Notes: generated by a model not told the origin, from the letters alone. A DNA stretch of 64,000 nt from VRUE01 sp033856275 (GCA_033856275.1 JAWVFJ010000049.1:19885-83884), one strand, 5' to 3'. Counted from the first letter of the stretch, positions 9,524 through 18,608 are shown. A program made the numbers and translations.

Positions 9524-10206
9524 GCGAGCGGATGCTGGAGCTGTTGGCGTCGCCTCGCGTTGCGCCCTCAATCCTCTCGGCGGATTTTGCCAAGCTCGGC
9601 TCCCAGGTCGACGACGTGCTGGCGGCGGGGGCACGGGTGATTCACGTCGACGTGATGGACGGGCATTTCGTCCCGCCGATTACGATCGGGCCGCTGGTGG
9701 CGGGCTCGATCGCCGACCGGGTTCACGCCGCCGGCGGAGCGATCGACGTCCACATGATGATCGAGGCGCCCGAGCGCCAGATCGAGGCGTTCGCCGAGGC
9801 AGGCGCCGACTCGATCACCTTCCACGCGGAGGCGACCGCCCACGCCAACCGCACACTCACCGCGATCCGCGAGCTCGGCTGCCTGGCCGGCGTCGCGATC
9901 AACCCGGGCACCCCCGTCGGGGCGGCCGCCGAGCTGCGCGACTATGCCGACATCGTCCTCTGCATGACCGTCAACCCCGGCTGGGGCGGCCAGTCCTTCA
10001 TCAAAGGCTCCCCCGACAAGGTTTCGCGCCTGGTGCCGCTGATCGGCAAGGCCAAGGTCGAGGTCGACGGCGGCATCGATGCCTCGACCGCTGGCTCGGT
10101 GGCGGAGGCTGGCGCCTCGTTGTTCGTGGCGGGCTCGGCGGTATTTGGCGCCGATGATCCGGCCGCTGCCTACGCCGAGATTGCCGATGCGGCGGGCGCG
10201 AATTAG
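9520..10206 (+). CDS. rpe: Ribulose-phosphate 3-epimerase
   Basis: Interconverts ribulose 5-phosphate and xylulose 5-phosphate in the pentose phosphate pathway; a cytosolic TIM barrel. The 228-aa protein shows APSILSADFAKLG, HVDVMDGHFVPPITIGP (metal His and Asp), HMMIEAPE, MTVNPGWGGQSFI and VDGGIDASTAGSVAEAGA, all family signatures. The ATG at 9520 overlaps the zinc-ribbon stop as ATGA. It is the last gene of the def cluster. Confidence 0.97.
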   Translation: MSERMLELLASPRVAPSILSADFAKLGSQVDDVLAAGARVIHVDVMDGHFVPPITIGPLVAGSIADRVHAAGGAIDVHMMIEAPERQIEAFAEAGADSITFHAEATAHANRTLTAIRELGCLAGVAINPGTPVGAAAELRDYADIVLCMTVNPGWGGQSFIKGSPDKVSRLVPLIGKAKVEVDGGIDASTAGSVAEAGASLFVAGSAVFGADDPAAAYAEIADAAGAN

Positions 10207-10268
10207 CTTTACCCAGCCGGTGGCACAAAGAGCTAAAGACCCGAGGAACGCGGGTCGATACGTCAGAT

Positions 10269-10835
10269 GTGACTGCGGCGGAGCCAGTCCTTGCACGCAA
10301 GCTGCGCCCAAATGCCTGGCTCGGTCGACCGAGCCGGACGAAACGATTCGTGTTGGTCGCCATGGGAGGAGCGTTGGTGACGGCAGCGCTGTCGCTTGGG
10401 CTTCCCACAATGGACGGTCGGCTGTCCTTCCTCGCGCTATGTCTCACTCCATGGCTCTTGGGCGCTTGGTGCGTGAACAGGACCGGGCTCTGGATGGGGC
10501 CCGATGGCATTGTCGTGCGCGGATTCTTCCGAACGCGAACAGTGCCGCTCTGGGAGGCTCGGGCCTTCACCCCAGGCATCCATGGCTGGGTCGGAAACGG
10601 ATATCCAGCCCCAGCTTTGGAGCGCATCGGCGCTAGGGCGATCCCGATTTTCTGCTTTGGCAGAGAGGGCGTCATCTGGAAGTACGATCGCTACCTCGAG
10701 GAATTGCACCCCTCTGCGATGAACTCAACGCGCTCTTGCGAGAGCTCCAGTCGGGAAACTGGGCAAGTTCCAGCGCTTTCGCCACCCCTTCGCATGGCGG
10801 CCGCCATGCTCGAGCCTGGCACAAGGGTCCCCTAG
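10269..10835 (+). CDS. Hypothetical PH-like membrane protein, possible frameshift near 3' end
   Basis: A 188-aa protein with two membrane helices (about residues 27-47 and 52-68), then GPDGIVVRGFFRTRTVPLWEARAF, which resembles the actinobacterial PH-domain family related to low-molecular-weight antigen 6. The start codon GTG 10269 is uncertain. After YLEELHPS (about 10715) the frame becomes low-complexity Ser/Pro. The neighbouring frame reads CDELNALLRELQ, which looks like a natural family end, so a one-base shift is possible. Its TAG forms a CTAG palindrome shared with the stop of the convergent antiporter gene, which argues that this end is genuine. Confidence 0.6.
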   Translation: MTAAEPVLARKLRPNAWLGRPSRTKRFVLVAMGGALVTAALSLGLPTMDGRLSFLALCLTPWLLGAWCVNRTGLWMGPDGIVVRGFFRTRTVPLWEARAFTPGIHGWVGNGYPAPALERIGARAIPIFCFGREGVIWKYDRYLEELHPSAMNSTRSCESSSRETGQVPALSPPLRMAAAMLEPGTRVP

Positions 10836-12631
10836 CCTCTGGCGATAAGCGCCCCGATCGTCTCCTGCCACCAGGCTTGCTCGGCTGGATCATCAGCCCC
10901 TACGCGCAGGGCGCGACGCTCGCACCAGTTCGCCAGCGAGCGGCGGTCGCCGACGGCAACGGCCGCCTCGGAAGTGAGCGCGTAGCGGCCGTCGGCGAGG
11001 GCGACCAGAGCGCTGGAGCGGTCGCGCCGGCTGCGCAACACCGAGACCACCGCGATGCCGTTGACCTCCTCGGGTGCCGAGGGATCCTCGATCTCGCCAC
11101 CCGGTCCGACCGAGAAGATCTGCGGTGCTCCGCGTGGAGGCAATCGGGGAGGCGCCGGCGCACCGATTGGACCCTCCTGCCAGCGCTTGGTCAGCTCCTC
11201 GACCTGGGTGCGCAGCTCGCCACGGACGAGAATGTGCAGCTCGTCGCCCCCGCGCACCTCGGTCGAGCCGCGCGGGGGGATCGCGTGGCCGTCGCGGACG
11301 ATCACGTTGACCAGCGCCTCACGCGGCAGCCCCAGTTCGCGCACCAGGTGCCCCGCCGCTGCGGCGCCAGGCCGCAGCCGGTAGGAGACGACATCGCCGC
11401 CCATGCGGCGGATCCGCCCCGACTCGAGCAGGCGCCGCGGCAGCGCCGGCTCCTCGGTTGTGAGGCCGAGCCGCCGCGCCAGCGGCTCGAAGGTCGCCCC
11501 CTGGGCGAGGGTCGAGGTGACGACGACGAAGAAGACGATCGCGAAGAGCTCGCGGCCGCCGGCGACGCCGGCGACGACCGGAAAGGTCGCGAGCCAGATC
11601 GGCGTCGCGCCGCGCAGGCCCGCCCAACCCAGCATCGCCCGCTCACGCAGTGAGAAAGAGGAGAAAGCCGTGGCGACGAACGCCGCCACGGGTCGCGCGA
11701 TGACGATCAGGATCGCGGAGAGGGCGAGACCTTCGAGGGCGACATCGCCGAGCGCGCTGGGGAAGACCAGCAGTCCGAGCAGGACGAAGAGCCCGATCTG
11801 CGCCACCTCGCCGACGCCCTCGTGGAAGGCGGCGATCGTGCGCCGGGCAGGCACGTTGGCGGAACCGAGCGCGAGCGCCGTCAGGTAGACCGCGAGGAGG
11901 CCGGAGCCGTGGGCGACCTCCGCGGCGCCATATGCGATCCCCGCAACGGCGAGCGTGGCGACCGGGTAGATACCGTCGGTGGGCAGGCGGACCGCGTTCA
12001 GGCCCACCACCGCGAGCCGTCCCAAGGCCAGCCCGATTGCCGCACCGAGCGCCAGCTTCAGCGCCAGCAGGCCGATCATGTCGGGCGCGCCGTAGCCGGG
12101 CTGCTGGATCCATTCGATGAAGCCGACGACGAGCAGCAGGGCAACCGGGTCGTTCATCCCGGACTCGCCCTCGAGCGAGCGGGCGAGGCGCTTCTCCAGC
12201 CGCGAGCGGCGCAGCACTGCGAAGATCGCGGCCGAGTCGGTGGCGGCGACGGCGGCGCCGACCAGCAGCCCCTCCAGGGTGCCGAGGCCGAAGATCAGCT
12301 TGGCCGCGAAGCCGGCGATCAGCGCCGTCAGGACCGTCCCCGCCGTCGCCAGCGAGGCTGCCGTCCACAGCACCGGCCGGATCTCCGACCATCCCGCCGT
12401 CAGGCCACCCTCGAAGACGATCAAGACCAGCGCGATCGTGCCGAGCGTCCGCGCCAACTCGGCGTTGTTGAACTCGATCCCGCCGATTCCCTCCGAGCCG
12501 GCCAGCATGCCCAGCCCGAGGAAGAGCAGCAGCCCCGGGATCCGCATCCGGTCGGCAAGCAGGCCGCCGACGATGCCCGCCGCGAGCAGGGCACCGGCGA
12601 CGAGGATCAGCTCGGCGTCGTGCCCGCCCAT
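10832..12631 (-). CDS. CPA1-family K+(Na+)/H+ antiporter (NhaP2-like)
   Basis: A 599-aa inner-membrane cation/proton antiporter. About twelve hydrophobic segments fill residues 5-390, with IPGLLLFLGLGMLAGSEGIGG, LIVFEGGL and the ion-site region GAAVAATDSAAIFAV and SLEGESGMNDPVALLLV typical of CPA1. A cytoplasmic RCK_C/TrkA-C domain follows (about 415-490, with GHAIPPRGSTEVRGGDELHILV), then an extra C-terminal domain. The architecture matches NhaP2/CvrA. Which ion it carries cannot be read from sequence. It is convergent with the preceding gene at CTAG and may share a transcript with the flippase upstream (7-nt gap). Confidence 0.9.
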   Translation of the reverse strand: MGGHDAELILVAGALLAAGIVGGLLADRMRIPGLLLFLGLGMLAGSEGIGGIEFNNAELARTLGTIALVLIVFEGGLTAGWSEIRPVLWTAASLATAGTVLTALIAGFAAKLIFGLGTLEGLLVGAAVAATDSAAIFAVLRRSRLEKRLARSLEGESGMNDPVALLLVVGFIEWIQQPGYGAPDMIGLLALKLALGAAIGLALGRLAVVGLNAVRLPTDGIYPVATLAVAGIAYGAAEVAHGSGLLAVYLTALALGSANVPARRTIAAFHEGVGEVAQIGLFVLLGLLVFPSALGDVALEGLALSAILIVIARPVAAFVATAFSSFSLRERAMLGWAGLRGATPIWLATFPVVAGVAGGRELFAIVFFVVVTSTLAQGATFEPLARRLGLTTEEPALPRRLLESGRIRRMGGDVVSYRLRPGAAAAGHLVRELGLPREALVNVIVRDGHAIPPRGSTEVRGGDELHILVRGELRTQVEELTKRWQEGPIGAPAPPRLPPRGAPQIFSVGPGGEIEDPSAPEEVNGIAVVSVLRSRRDRSSALVALADGRYALTSEAAVAVGDRRSLANWCERRALRVGADDPAEQAWWQETIGALIARG

Positions 12632-12637
12632 CCCGGC

Positions 12638-14044
12638 CTAGGTGTTCTCGTCGACTGCGGCGAGGCGCAGTTCGAGTTCCTCGGGGGACCCGGGCACCGG
12701 CACATCCTCGACTCGCTCGTGGGGGTGGCGGTAGATCAGGTAGAGCAGGCCGAAAAGCACCCCGGCGGCGAGGGCGAAGCCGACCTCGATACGGCGGAAC
12801 TCTTCGCCGATCAGCGGCACGAAGTTCCAGGCGACGAAAAGTCCGGCGCAGGCGATCCAGCGACTGGCGGCGCGGCGCACCTGGCCCTGGGCGACGCACG
12901 CCTGGTTGACCGTGACCGAAGAGAGATAAAGGCCGGTCCCGGTGGCAACCAGCAGCAGGCCCGCCCGGTCGTAGCTGAACTTGTTGCTGAAGGCGAGCTG
13001 CATCAGTTGTGGCCCGGCGATCAGAATCGCCAGCGCCATCACCGCGGTGAAGGCGACGATCCCCAGCAGCACCATCCGCACCGAGCGATGGAACTCGCGC
13101 TCGCTGTTGGGCTCGTCGCTGGTGTGAAGGCCGGTCAGGTGAGGAAGGATGCTGGTCGAGACCGCCTGGAAAAGCTGCAGCGGCGCCCGCGCCAGCATCA
13201 GCACGTTGAAGATGAAGCCCGCCGCCGCGGCACCCTCGAGGCCGCGCGCGATCAACGGGCCGGCGTTGAGGAATGCCTGTTCGCTGAACATGATCACAAG
13301 CACCGCAGCGGCGAAGCCGGTGCCGTGCGCCATCGAGACCGAGGTGTCCTCCTCGTTCGCCGCAGGCCCTGGCTCAGCCGACCGTGCCCTCCGCGCAAAG
13401 GCAAGTGGCACGACCATCAAGCTCAAAGACGGGGCGGCGACGATCCCGACCGCCACCCATGACTGGCCGCTCAGCAGGCCGACCGCGACCAGCGCCGCAA
13501 ACAGGGTGCGGAAGCACGACTCGGAGAGGATCAGCGCGGTGAAGAGGCCGAACTGCTTCTGGCCGGCGAGGAAGCCGCGGGCGAAGTAGCTCGCCGCGTA
13601 GAAGAGCACCGCTCCGAAGAAGATCCAGTAGAGGGTTTCGTTGCCCTCGAGCAGGTCGTTCTGCAGCGGCCCACGCAAGGCCAGCGCCAGGACCGCGAAG
13701 AGCATCGCGAGGCCGAGCTGGATCGTCGTCGCGTTGCGCATCGTGCCGCCGATCGGCTCGCCCTTGACCAGGTGTTCGGAAATATGCCGGGAGAGCAGCT
13801 GTTCGACCGGCCGGTAGAGGGTCGAGATGGTGATGAAGACGGCCGACCAGAGCACCGTGATCTGCCCATAGTCGGGCTTGGACAGCACGTGCGAGGCGAC
13901 GAAGAAGTAGACGTAGGTGATCACCCCGGTGAGGCCGACGCCGATCGCGAGGAAGCTCGCCGTTTTGCCGTAGTCGGCGGTCGCCGAGCCGTCGCCACTC
14001 GGGGCGCCACTCCGGGCGCCCAGGACTTTGCGCAGCGCCTGCAT
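12638..14044 (-). CDS. Polysaccharide/lipid flippase (MOP/Wzx-like)
   Basis: A 468-aa protein with about twelve membrane segments starting at residue 26 (ASFLAIGVGLTGVITYVYFF). PDYGQITVLWSAVFITIS and PVEQLLSRHISEHL match the N-terminal region of Wzx/MOP flippases, which move undecaprenyl- or lipid-linked sugars across the membrane. The cytoplasmic C terminus is acidic. The start ATG overlaps the stop of the glycosyltransferase gene upstream (ATGA), so the two probably act together in cell-surface glycan assembly. The substrate is unknown. Confidence 0.85.
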   Translation of the reverse strand: MQALRKVLGARSGAPSGDGSATADYGKTASFLAIGVGLTGVITYVYFFVASHVLSKPDYGQITVLWSAVFITISTLYRPVEQLLSRHISEHLVKGEPIGGTMRNATTIQLGLAMLFAVLALALRGPLQNDLLEGNETLYWIFFGAVLFYAASYFARGFLAGQKQFGLFTALILSESCFRTLFAALVAVGLLSGQSWVAVGIVAAPSLSLMVVPLAFARRARSAEPGPAANEEDTSVSMAHGTGFAAAVLVIMFSEQAFLNAGPLIARGLEGAAAAGFIFNVLMLARAPLQLFQAVSTSILPHLTGLHTSDEPNSEREFHRSVRMVLLGIVAFTAVMALAILIAGPQLMQLAFSNKFSYDRAGLLLVATGTGLYLSSVTVNQACVAQGQVRRAASRWIACAGLFVAWNFVPLIGEEFRRIEVGFALAAGVLFGLLYLIYRHPHERVEDVPVPGSPEELELRLAAVDENT

Positions 14045-15030
14045 CAGCGCTCCCGCGCGCCGGGCTCGTAGTGAGAGGGCGGCACCTCGAGCGCCAACTC
14101 GACCCGCCGCACCCGCTCGAAGACCCGCTGCGTCATCACCCGCTGGCCAGCCAGCAGGTCGCCGATCACGCCGAGGGCAACCAGCTGTATCGCGGCGATG
14201 AAGAGGACCGCGCCGAGGATCAGCGATTGGATGTGCCCAGTGCTGTCGCCGTTGAAGATCCAGTCGAGCAGGAAGGGCAGCCAGGCGGCGAGGGCGAGGA
14301 TGGCGACGAACAGGCCGGCGCTGGCAAAGACGCGCAGCGGCTCGTAGCGGGCGTAGATGCGCAGGATCGAGAGGGCGTTGCGGCGCACGTAGCCACCGGT
14401 CGAGTCGAAGAGCCGCGACTCTCGGGTCTGCGGGTTGGTGGCGATCTCAACCTGGTCGACCGCGACCAGCATCTTGCCGGCCTGGATCAGGCTCTCCAGC
14501 GTGTAGGTGAAGTCGTCGACGACGAGCAGGCCGAGCGCGGCCTCGCGGTTGTAGGCACGGAAGCCGGAAGTCGTGTCCGCGATCTCGGTCCCCGCCAGGC
14601 GGCTCACCACCCAACTGCCCAGTCGCTGCAGGGCCTTCTTCGAGCCGGAGAAGTGCTCGATCCGCGCGACCTGCCGGTCGCCGACGACCATGTCGGCCTC
14701 GCCGGCAAGGATCGGTGCCACCAACTTGGGGACGTCGGCGCCGCGGTACTGGTTGTCGGCGTCGGTGTTGACGATGATGTCGGCGCCGAGCTTCAGACAG
14801 GCATCGAGACCCGCCTGGAAGCCCGCGGCAAGGCCCTTGTTATTGGTCAGCCGCACGATGTGCTCGACGCCGTGCTCGCGGGCGACCTCAACCGTGCGAT
14901 CGGTCGAGCCGTCGTCAATCACCAACAACTCGACCGAGTCGATTCCCTCGATCTGACGCGGAATGTCGGCGATCGTGGCAGGCAGCGTGGACTCCTCGTT
15001 GAGGCAGGGGATCTGGACTATGAGCTTCAC
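14044..15030 (-). CDS. Family 2 glycosyltransferase (DPM1-like) with C-terminal membrane helices
   Basis: A 328-aa protein. The GT-A domain (residues 1-230) shows LIVQIPCLNEESTLP, VIDDGSTDRT, NTDADNQY (DxD) and SGFRAYNREA, typical of polyisoprenyl-phosphate glycosyltransferases. Two hydrophobic helices follow (about 240-300). The start is taken as GTG 15030, 9 nt after a TACCCT hexamer on the minus strand; an in-frame TTG at 15096 is less likely. It is divergent from ribD and coupled to the flippase. Confidence 0.88.
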   Translation of the reverse strand: MKLIVQIPCLNEESTLPATIADIPRQIEGIDSVELLVIDDGSTDRTVEVAREHGVEHIVRLTNNKGLAAGFQAGLDACLKLGADIIVNTDADNQYRGADVPKLVAPILAGEADMVVGDRQVARIEHFSGSKKALQRLGSWVVSRLAGTEIADTTSGFRAYNREAALGLLVVDDFTYTLESLIQAGKMLVAVDQVEIATNPQTRESRLFDSTGGYVRRNALSILRIYARYEPLRVFASAGLFVAILALAAWLPFLLDWIFNGDSTGHIQSLILGAVLFIAAIQLVALGVIGDLLAGQRVMTQRVFERVRRVELALEVPPSHYEPGARER

Positions 15031-15039
15031 AGGCCGGTC

Positions 15040-15045
15040 AGGGTA
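15040..15045 (-). promoter_or_regulatory. -10 hexamer TACCCT before the glycosyltransferase
   Basis: Minus-strand TAnnnT hexamer 9 nt upstream of GTG 15030. It decides in favour of the shorter start and suggests a leaderless transcript. Confidence 0.45.
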
Positions 15046-15083
15046 TCCGTAGGCCAAGTCGGCCCGGGAGTAAGCTGCTATTG

Positions 15084-15097
15084 ATTGACTCGTCAAT
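15084..15097. promoter_or_regulatory. Palindrome ATTGACtcGTCAAT in the ribD/glycosyltransferase divergent region
   Basis: A perfect 6+6 inverted repeat with 2-nt centre, ending 7 nt before the ribD ATG, where an operator would block transcription. No FMN riboswitch-sized leader is present, since only about 75 nt separate the divergent genes. The bound regulator is unknown. Confidence 0.4.
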
Positions 15098-15104
15098 CGG
15101 TTCT

Positions 15105-16148
15105 ATGAATTCGCAGCTGACAGGCACGGATCAGGCCCACATACGGCGGACGCTGGAGCTTGCGGAGGGCGGGCGGGGGCGGGTCAGCCCAAATCCTCTC
15201 GTTGGAGCTGTCGTGGTGCGCGATGGCGAGGTCATCGGCGAGGGATTTCATGCTGAGCTGGGGGGCTTGCATGCGGAGCGTGCGGCTCTTGAGGATTGCC
15301 GTGGCAAGGGAAATGATCCGGCCGGCGGGACGATGTACGTGACGCTGGAGCCCTGTGCGCATCGGGGACGGCAGCCGCCCTGCACGGAAGCCGTGCTCGA
15401 GGCGGGGATTTCCCAGCTGGTGATCGCCTCGGAGGATCCGAGCGAGAAGGCAGCGGGCCGGGGCCCGGGGATCCTTCGTGACGGTGGGGTCAAAGTCGAG
15501 TTCGCGGCAGGCGAGGAGGCGACGGCGGCACGGTTGCTGAACCAGCCGTTTCGCAAGCACGCGCGAACCAGGCTGCCACTGGTGACGTTGAAGCTGGCGA
15601 TGTCGCTGGACGGTCGCACGTCTGCCGCCCCCGGCGACTCGCCCTGGATCTCCAGCGAGCGCAGCCGTGAGCTCGTCCACCGCTGGCGAGCCGAATCCGA
15701 CGCGATCGCCGTCGGCATCGGCACCGTACTAGCCGACGACCCACTCCTAACCGCCCGTCTGCCCGGCGCTCGCCAGCCGCTACGCGTCGTCTTCGACCGC
15801 CAGGCCCGTCTCCCCCTCGGCTCTCAGCTGCTTCGAACGCTCGACCAGTCGCCGACGCTCGCCGTCGTCTCCTCAGAAGCCGACGCTTCGGGTCTGCGTG
15901 AGGCTGGGGCAGAGGTGTTCCCAGCCGACGGCATCCACGCCGCTCTCGCCGAGCTCGGCCGGCGTGGCATCACCAGCCTTTTCCTCGAGGGTGGCCCTAC
16001 ACTCGCCGCCGCTTTCGCCGACGCTGGCGAGATCGACGAGGCTCGCGTCTTTGTCGCGCCGGTCCTGCTCTCGGGCCCTGAGCGCGTCGACGCTGTGAGT
16101 CCAGGCGCCGAGGACACCCTGATCGAAACCCGGTTCAAGGAGTGGTGA
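15105..16148 (+). CDS. ribD: Bifunctional riboflavin deaminase/reductase RibD
   Basis: Catalyses the second and third steps of riboflavin synthesis: deamination of the pyrimidine, then NADPH reduction of the ribosyl chain. The N-terminal deaminase has SPNPLVGAVVV, HAERAALE (zinc His and catalytic Glu) and TLEPCAHRGRQPPC (zinc Cys pair). The reductase domain starts about residue 145 with VTLKLAMSLDGRTS and includes LFLEGGPTLAAAF. The protein is 347 aa from ATG 15105; a TTG at 15081 would add eight residues. It heads ribD-ribE-ribBA-ribH. Confidence 0.97.
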   Translation: MNSQLTGTDQAHIRRTLELAEGGRGRVSPNPLVGAVVVRDGEVIGEGFHAELGGLHAERAALEDCRGKGNDPAGGTMYVTLEPCAHRGRQPPCTEAVLEAGISQLVIASEDPSEKAAGRGPGILRDGGVKVEFAAGEEATAARLLNQPFRKHARTRLPLVTLKLAMSLDGRTSAAPGDSPWISSERSRELVHRWRAESDAIAVGIGTVLADDPLLTARLPGARQPLRVVFDRQARLPLGSQLLRTLDQSPTLAVVSSEADASGLREAGAEVFPADGIHAALAELGRRGITSLFLEGGPTLAAAFADAGEIDEARVFVAPVLLSGPERVDAVSPGAEDTLIETRFKEW

Positions 16149-16753
16149 TGTTCACCGGGCTGATCGAAGACATCGGGACGGTCGAGTCGGTCGACAGAGG
16201 GAAGGACGGCGCCCGCATTCGGATCGTGACCCGGCTCGCCACGGAGATCGGTGACGGCGATTCGATCGCGGTCAACGGCGTCTGCCTGACGGCGACGGCA
16301 GTCGACGTGACGGCTTTTGAGACCGAGGCGATGAACCAGACCCTCGACGTGACCGCGCTCGGCGGACTCGAGGCAGGCACCCGAGTCAACCTGGAGCTGG
16401 CGATGAAGGCCTCCGACCGGCTCGGCGGTCACATCGTGCAGGGGCACGCCGACGGCATCGCGGAGGCGATCGCGGTCGCTGAGGATGGCTTTGCCCGCCG
16501 CCTGCGAGTTCACCTCGCTTCGGGGCTGGTCACCTACGTCATCTCGAAGGGCTCGATCGCCCTCGACGGTGTCAGCCTCACGGTCGCGGCGCTGGGCGAG
16601 GATTGGGCCGAGGTCTCCCTGATCCCCGAGACGCTGGAGCGGACGACCCTGGGCGAGGTCGCGGTTGGAAACAGGCTGAACGTCGAGTGTGACGTGGTGG
16701 CGAAGTACGTTGAGCGAATGGTGCGACCATTCGCCGGAAAGGAGCGGACGTGA
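16148..16753 (+). CDS. ribE: Riboflavin synthase alpha subunit
   Basis: Dismutates two 6,7-dimethyl-8-ribityllumazine molecules to riboflavin. The 201-aa protein opens with the invariant MFTGLIEDIGTV. It contains two lumazine-binding beta-barrel repeats: the first carries SIAVNGVCLTATAV, the second SIALDGVSLTVAAL, joined by SDRLGGHIVQGHADG. The ATG at 16148 overlaps the ribD TGA (TGATG), indicating coupling. The protein ends four bases into the ribBA start. Confidence 0.97.
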   Translation: MFTGLIEDIGTVESVDRGKDGARIRIVTRLATEIGDGDSIAVNGVCLTATAVDVTAFETEAMNQTLDVTALGGLEAGTRVNLELAMKASDRLGGHIVQGHADGIAEAIAVAEDGFARRLRVHLASGLVTYVISKGSIALDGVSLTVAALGEDWAEVSLIPETLERTTLGEVAVGNRLNVECDVVAKYVERMVRPFAGKERT

Positions 16754-18087
16754 GCCAGATGACCGAGACGCAGCGGACAGATGAGACGAGCAGGGAGGCC
16801 GGCGAGAGCCGGTTCTCGACGATCGAGGAGGCGATCGAGGAGATCCGCCAGGGGCGGATGGTCGTCGTTTGCGATGACGAGGACCGCGAGAACGAGGGCG
16901 ACCTGACTATGGCCGCCCAGTTCGCCACTCCCGAGGCAGTCAACTTCATGGCCAAGGAGGCGCGTGGCCTGATCTGCCTGGCCCTCACGCCGGAGCGCTG
17001 CGAGGAGCTTGGGCTCGACCTGATGGCGGCGAAGAACGAGACGCCGCTGCAAACCGCCTTCACCGTGGCGATCGAGGCGCGGGAGGGCGTGACCACAGGG
17101 ATCTCCGCTGCCGATCGCGCGCGCACGATCCAGGTTGCCGTCGACCCCGGAGCCAGCCCCCGCGACCTGGTCCAGCCCGGGCACGTCTTCCCGCTCAAGG
17201 CGAAGCCCGGCGGCGTGCTGGAGCGGACGGGGCAGACCGAGGCGGCTGTTGACCTGGCGCGTCTCGCCGGCCTAAATCCGGCGGGAGTGATCTGCGAGGT
17301 CATGAACGAGGACGGGACGATGGCTCGCGTGCCCGACCTGATCCCCTACTGCGAGCGCCACGGCCTGAAGATGATCACGGTCGCCGACCTGATCGCCTAT
17401 CGGCGCCGCACCGAGAAGCTGGTGGAGCGGGTCGTCGCCACCGCCCTGCCGACCGAGTTCGGAGATTTCACCGCTGTCGGCTACCGCTCGCTGGTCGACG
17501 ACAAGCATCATGTGGCGATGGTCAAGGGCGAGGTCGACGGCGCCGAGGACGTGCTCGTCCGCGTCCACAGCGAGTGCCTCACGGGCGACGTCTTCCACAG
17601 CATGCGCTGCGACTGCGGCGAGCAGCTGGTCGCGGCGATGACCCAGATCGAGCAGGAGGGCCGCGGTGTCCTCCTCTACCTCTCTCAGGAGGGGCGCGGA
17701 ATCGGCCTGCTCAACAAGCTGAAGGCCTACAAGCTGCAGGAGGAGGGGGCCGATACGGTCGAGGCCAACCTGAAGCTCGGTCTTCCAGTCGACCTCCGCG
17801 ACTACGGGATTGGCGCTCAGATCCTCGTCGACCTCGGGTTGAGCAGCATCCGCATCCTCACCAACAACCCGAAGAAGATCCACGGGCTGGAGGGCTACGG
17901 CCTCTCGGTTTCCGAGCAGGTGCCGATCGAGTCTTCGCCGAACGCCCACAACGAGGCCTACCTGCGGGCCAAGCGCGACAAGATGGGCCACTCCCTGCAC
18001 CACCAGGGTCTCGCCCTCGACGAGGAGATGATCCGCGAGGAGGAGGAACGCGATGCCGCCGGGGGAGACGGCACGGCGAATGGTTGA
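16750..18087 (+). CDS. ribBA: Bifunctional DHBP synthase / GTP cyclohydrolase II RibBA
   Basis: Supplies both riboflavin precursors. The N-terminal DHBP synthase domain (about residues 20-225) shows DDEDRENEGDL, TTGISAADRA and HVFPLKAKPGGVLER. The C-terminal GTP cyclohydrolase II (about 230-430) has VRVHSECLTGDVFHSMRCDCG with the zinc Cys residues, GRGIGLLNKLKAY, and the DYGIGAQIL and TNNPKKI motifs. It is 445 aa, starting GTG 16750 overlapping the ribE stop (GTGA). A 20-residue polar N-terminal leader precedes the domain. Confidence 0.97.
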   Translation: MSQMTETQRTDETSREAGESRFSTIEEAIEEIRQGRMVVVCDDEDRENEGDLTMAAQFATPEAVNFMAKEARGLICLALTPERCEELGLDLMAAKNETPLQTAFTVAIEAREGVTTGISAADRARTIQVAVDPGASPRDLVQPGHVFPLKAKPGGVLERTGQTEAAVDLARLAGLNPAGVICEVMNEDGTMARVPDLIPYCERHGLKMITVADLIAYRRRTEKLVERVVATALPTEFGDFTAVGYRSLVDDKHHVAMVKGEVDGAEDVLVRVHSECLTGDVFHSMRCDCGEQLVAAMTQIEQEGRGVLLYLSQEGRGIGLLNKLKAYKLQEEGADTVEANLKLGLPVDLRDYGIGAQILVDLGLSSIRILTNNPKKIHGLEGYGLSVSEQVPIESSPNAHNEAYLRAKRDKMGHSLHHQGLALDEEMIREEEERDAAGGDGTANG

Positions 18088-18598
18088 GTCGACCGCGTTT
18101 CTCGAGGACTTCAGCGCGGAGGAGCGGGTGGCACTCGGCGGCCAGGAGTTCGCGGTCTGCGTCGGCCGCTTCTATGAGGACCTCGCCGAACGGCTGCTCA
18201 GCGGCGCCCGCGAAGGCTTTGAGCTGACCGGCGTGCCGGCATCGTCAGTCAGCGAGGTCTCTGTCCCCGGGGCCTATGAGCTTCCCTTCGCCGCCAAGCT
18301 GCACGCCACCAGCGGCCGCTTCGCCGGCGTCGCCTGCCTCGGCGTCGTCATTCGCGGCGAGACCGACCACTACGACTTCGTCTGTGCCGAGGCCGCCCGC
18401 GGCATCCAGGACGTGCAGTTGGAGACTGGCGTGCCCTGCGCCTTCGGCGTAATTACCTGCGACACGATGGAGCAGGCCCTCGCCCGGGCCGGGGGCGGCA
18501 AGCGCGACCAGGGCCGCAACGCCGCCCTTACCGTCGCCCGCATGGCCCTTCTGAAACAAGACGTCAACCCGTACCGCTGGCAAGTCCGCGACCGCTAG
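18053..18598 (+). CDS. ribH: 6,7-dimethyl-8-ribityllumazine synthase
   Basis: Condenses the RibD and RibBA products to lumazine, the substrate of RibE. The 181-aa protein shows VSVPGAYELPFAAK, CLGVVIRGETDHYDFVCAEAA (catalytic His region) and PCAFGVITCDTMEQALARAGG. The start ATG 18053 has a strong AGGAGGAGG Shine-Dalgarno and overlaps ribBA by 35 nt. ATG 18080 also overlaps the ribBA stop but has a worse spacing. The N-terminal 28 residues extend beyond typical RibH. Confidence 0.96.
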   Translation: MPPGETARRMVESTAFLEDFSAEERVALGGQEFAVCVGRFYEDLAERLLSGAREGFELTGVPASSVSEVSVPGAYELPFAAKLHATSGRFAGVACLGVVIRGETDHYDFVCAEAARGIQDVQLETGVPCAFGVITCDTMEQALARAGGGKRDQGRNAALTVARMALLKQDVNPYRWQVRDR

Positions 18599-18608
18599 CG
18601 ACGACCTG

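Noticed and set aside
10736..11653. Long plus-strand ORF opposite the antiporter gene
   Set aside because: It is antisense to a complete CPA1 antiporter with clear membrane helices; the product is Arg/Asp-rich shadow sequence without motifs.
11822..13462. 546-aa plus-strand ORF spanning antiporter and flippase
   Set aside because: Shadow of two minus-strand membrane proteins. Long antisense frames are common at this GC content.
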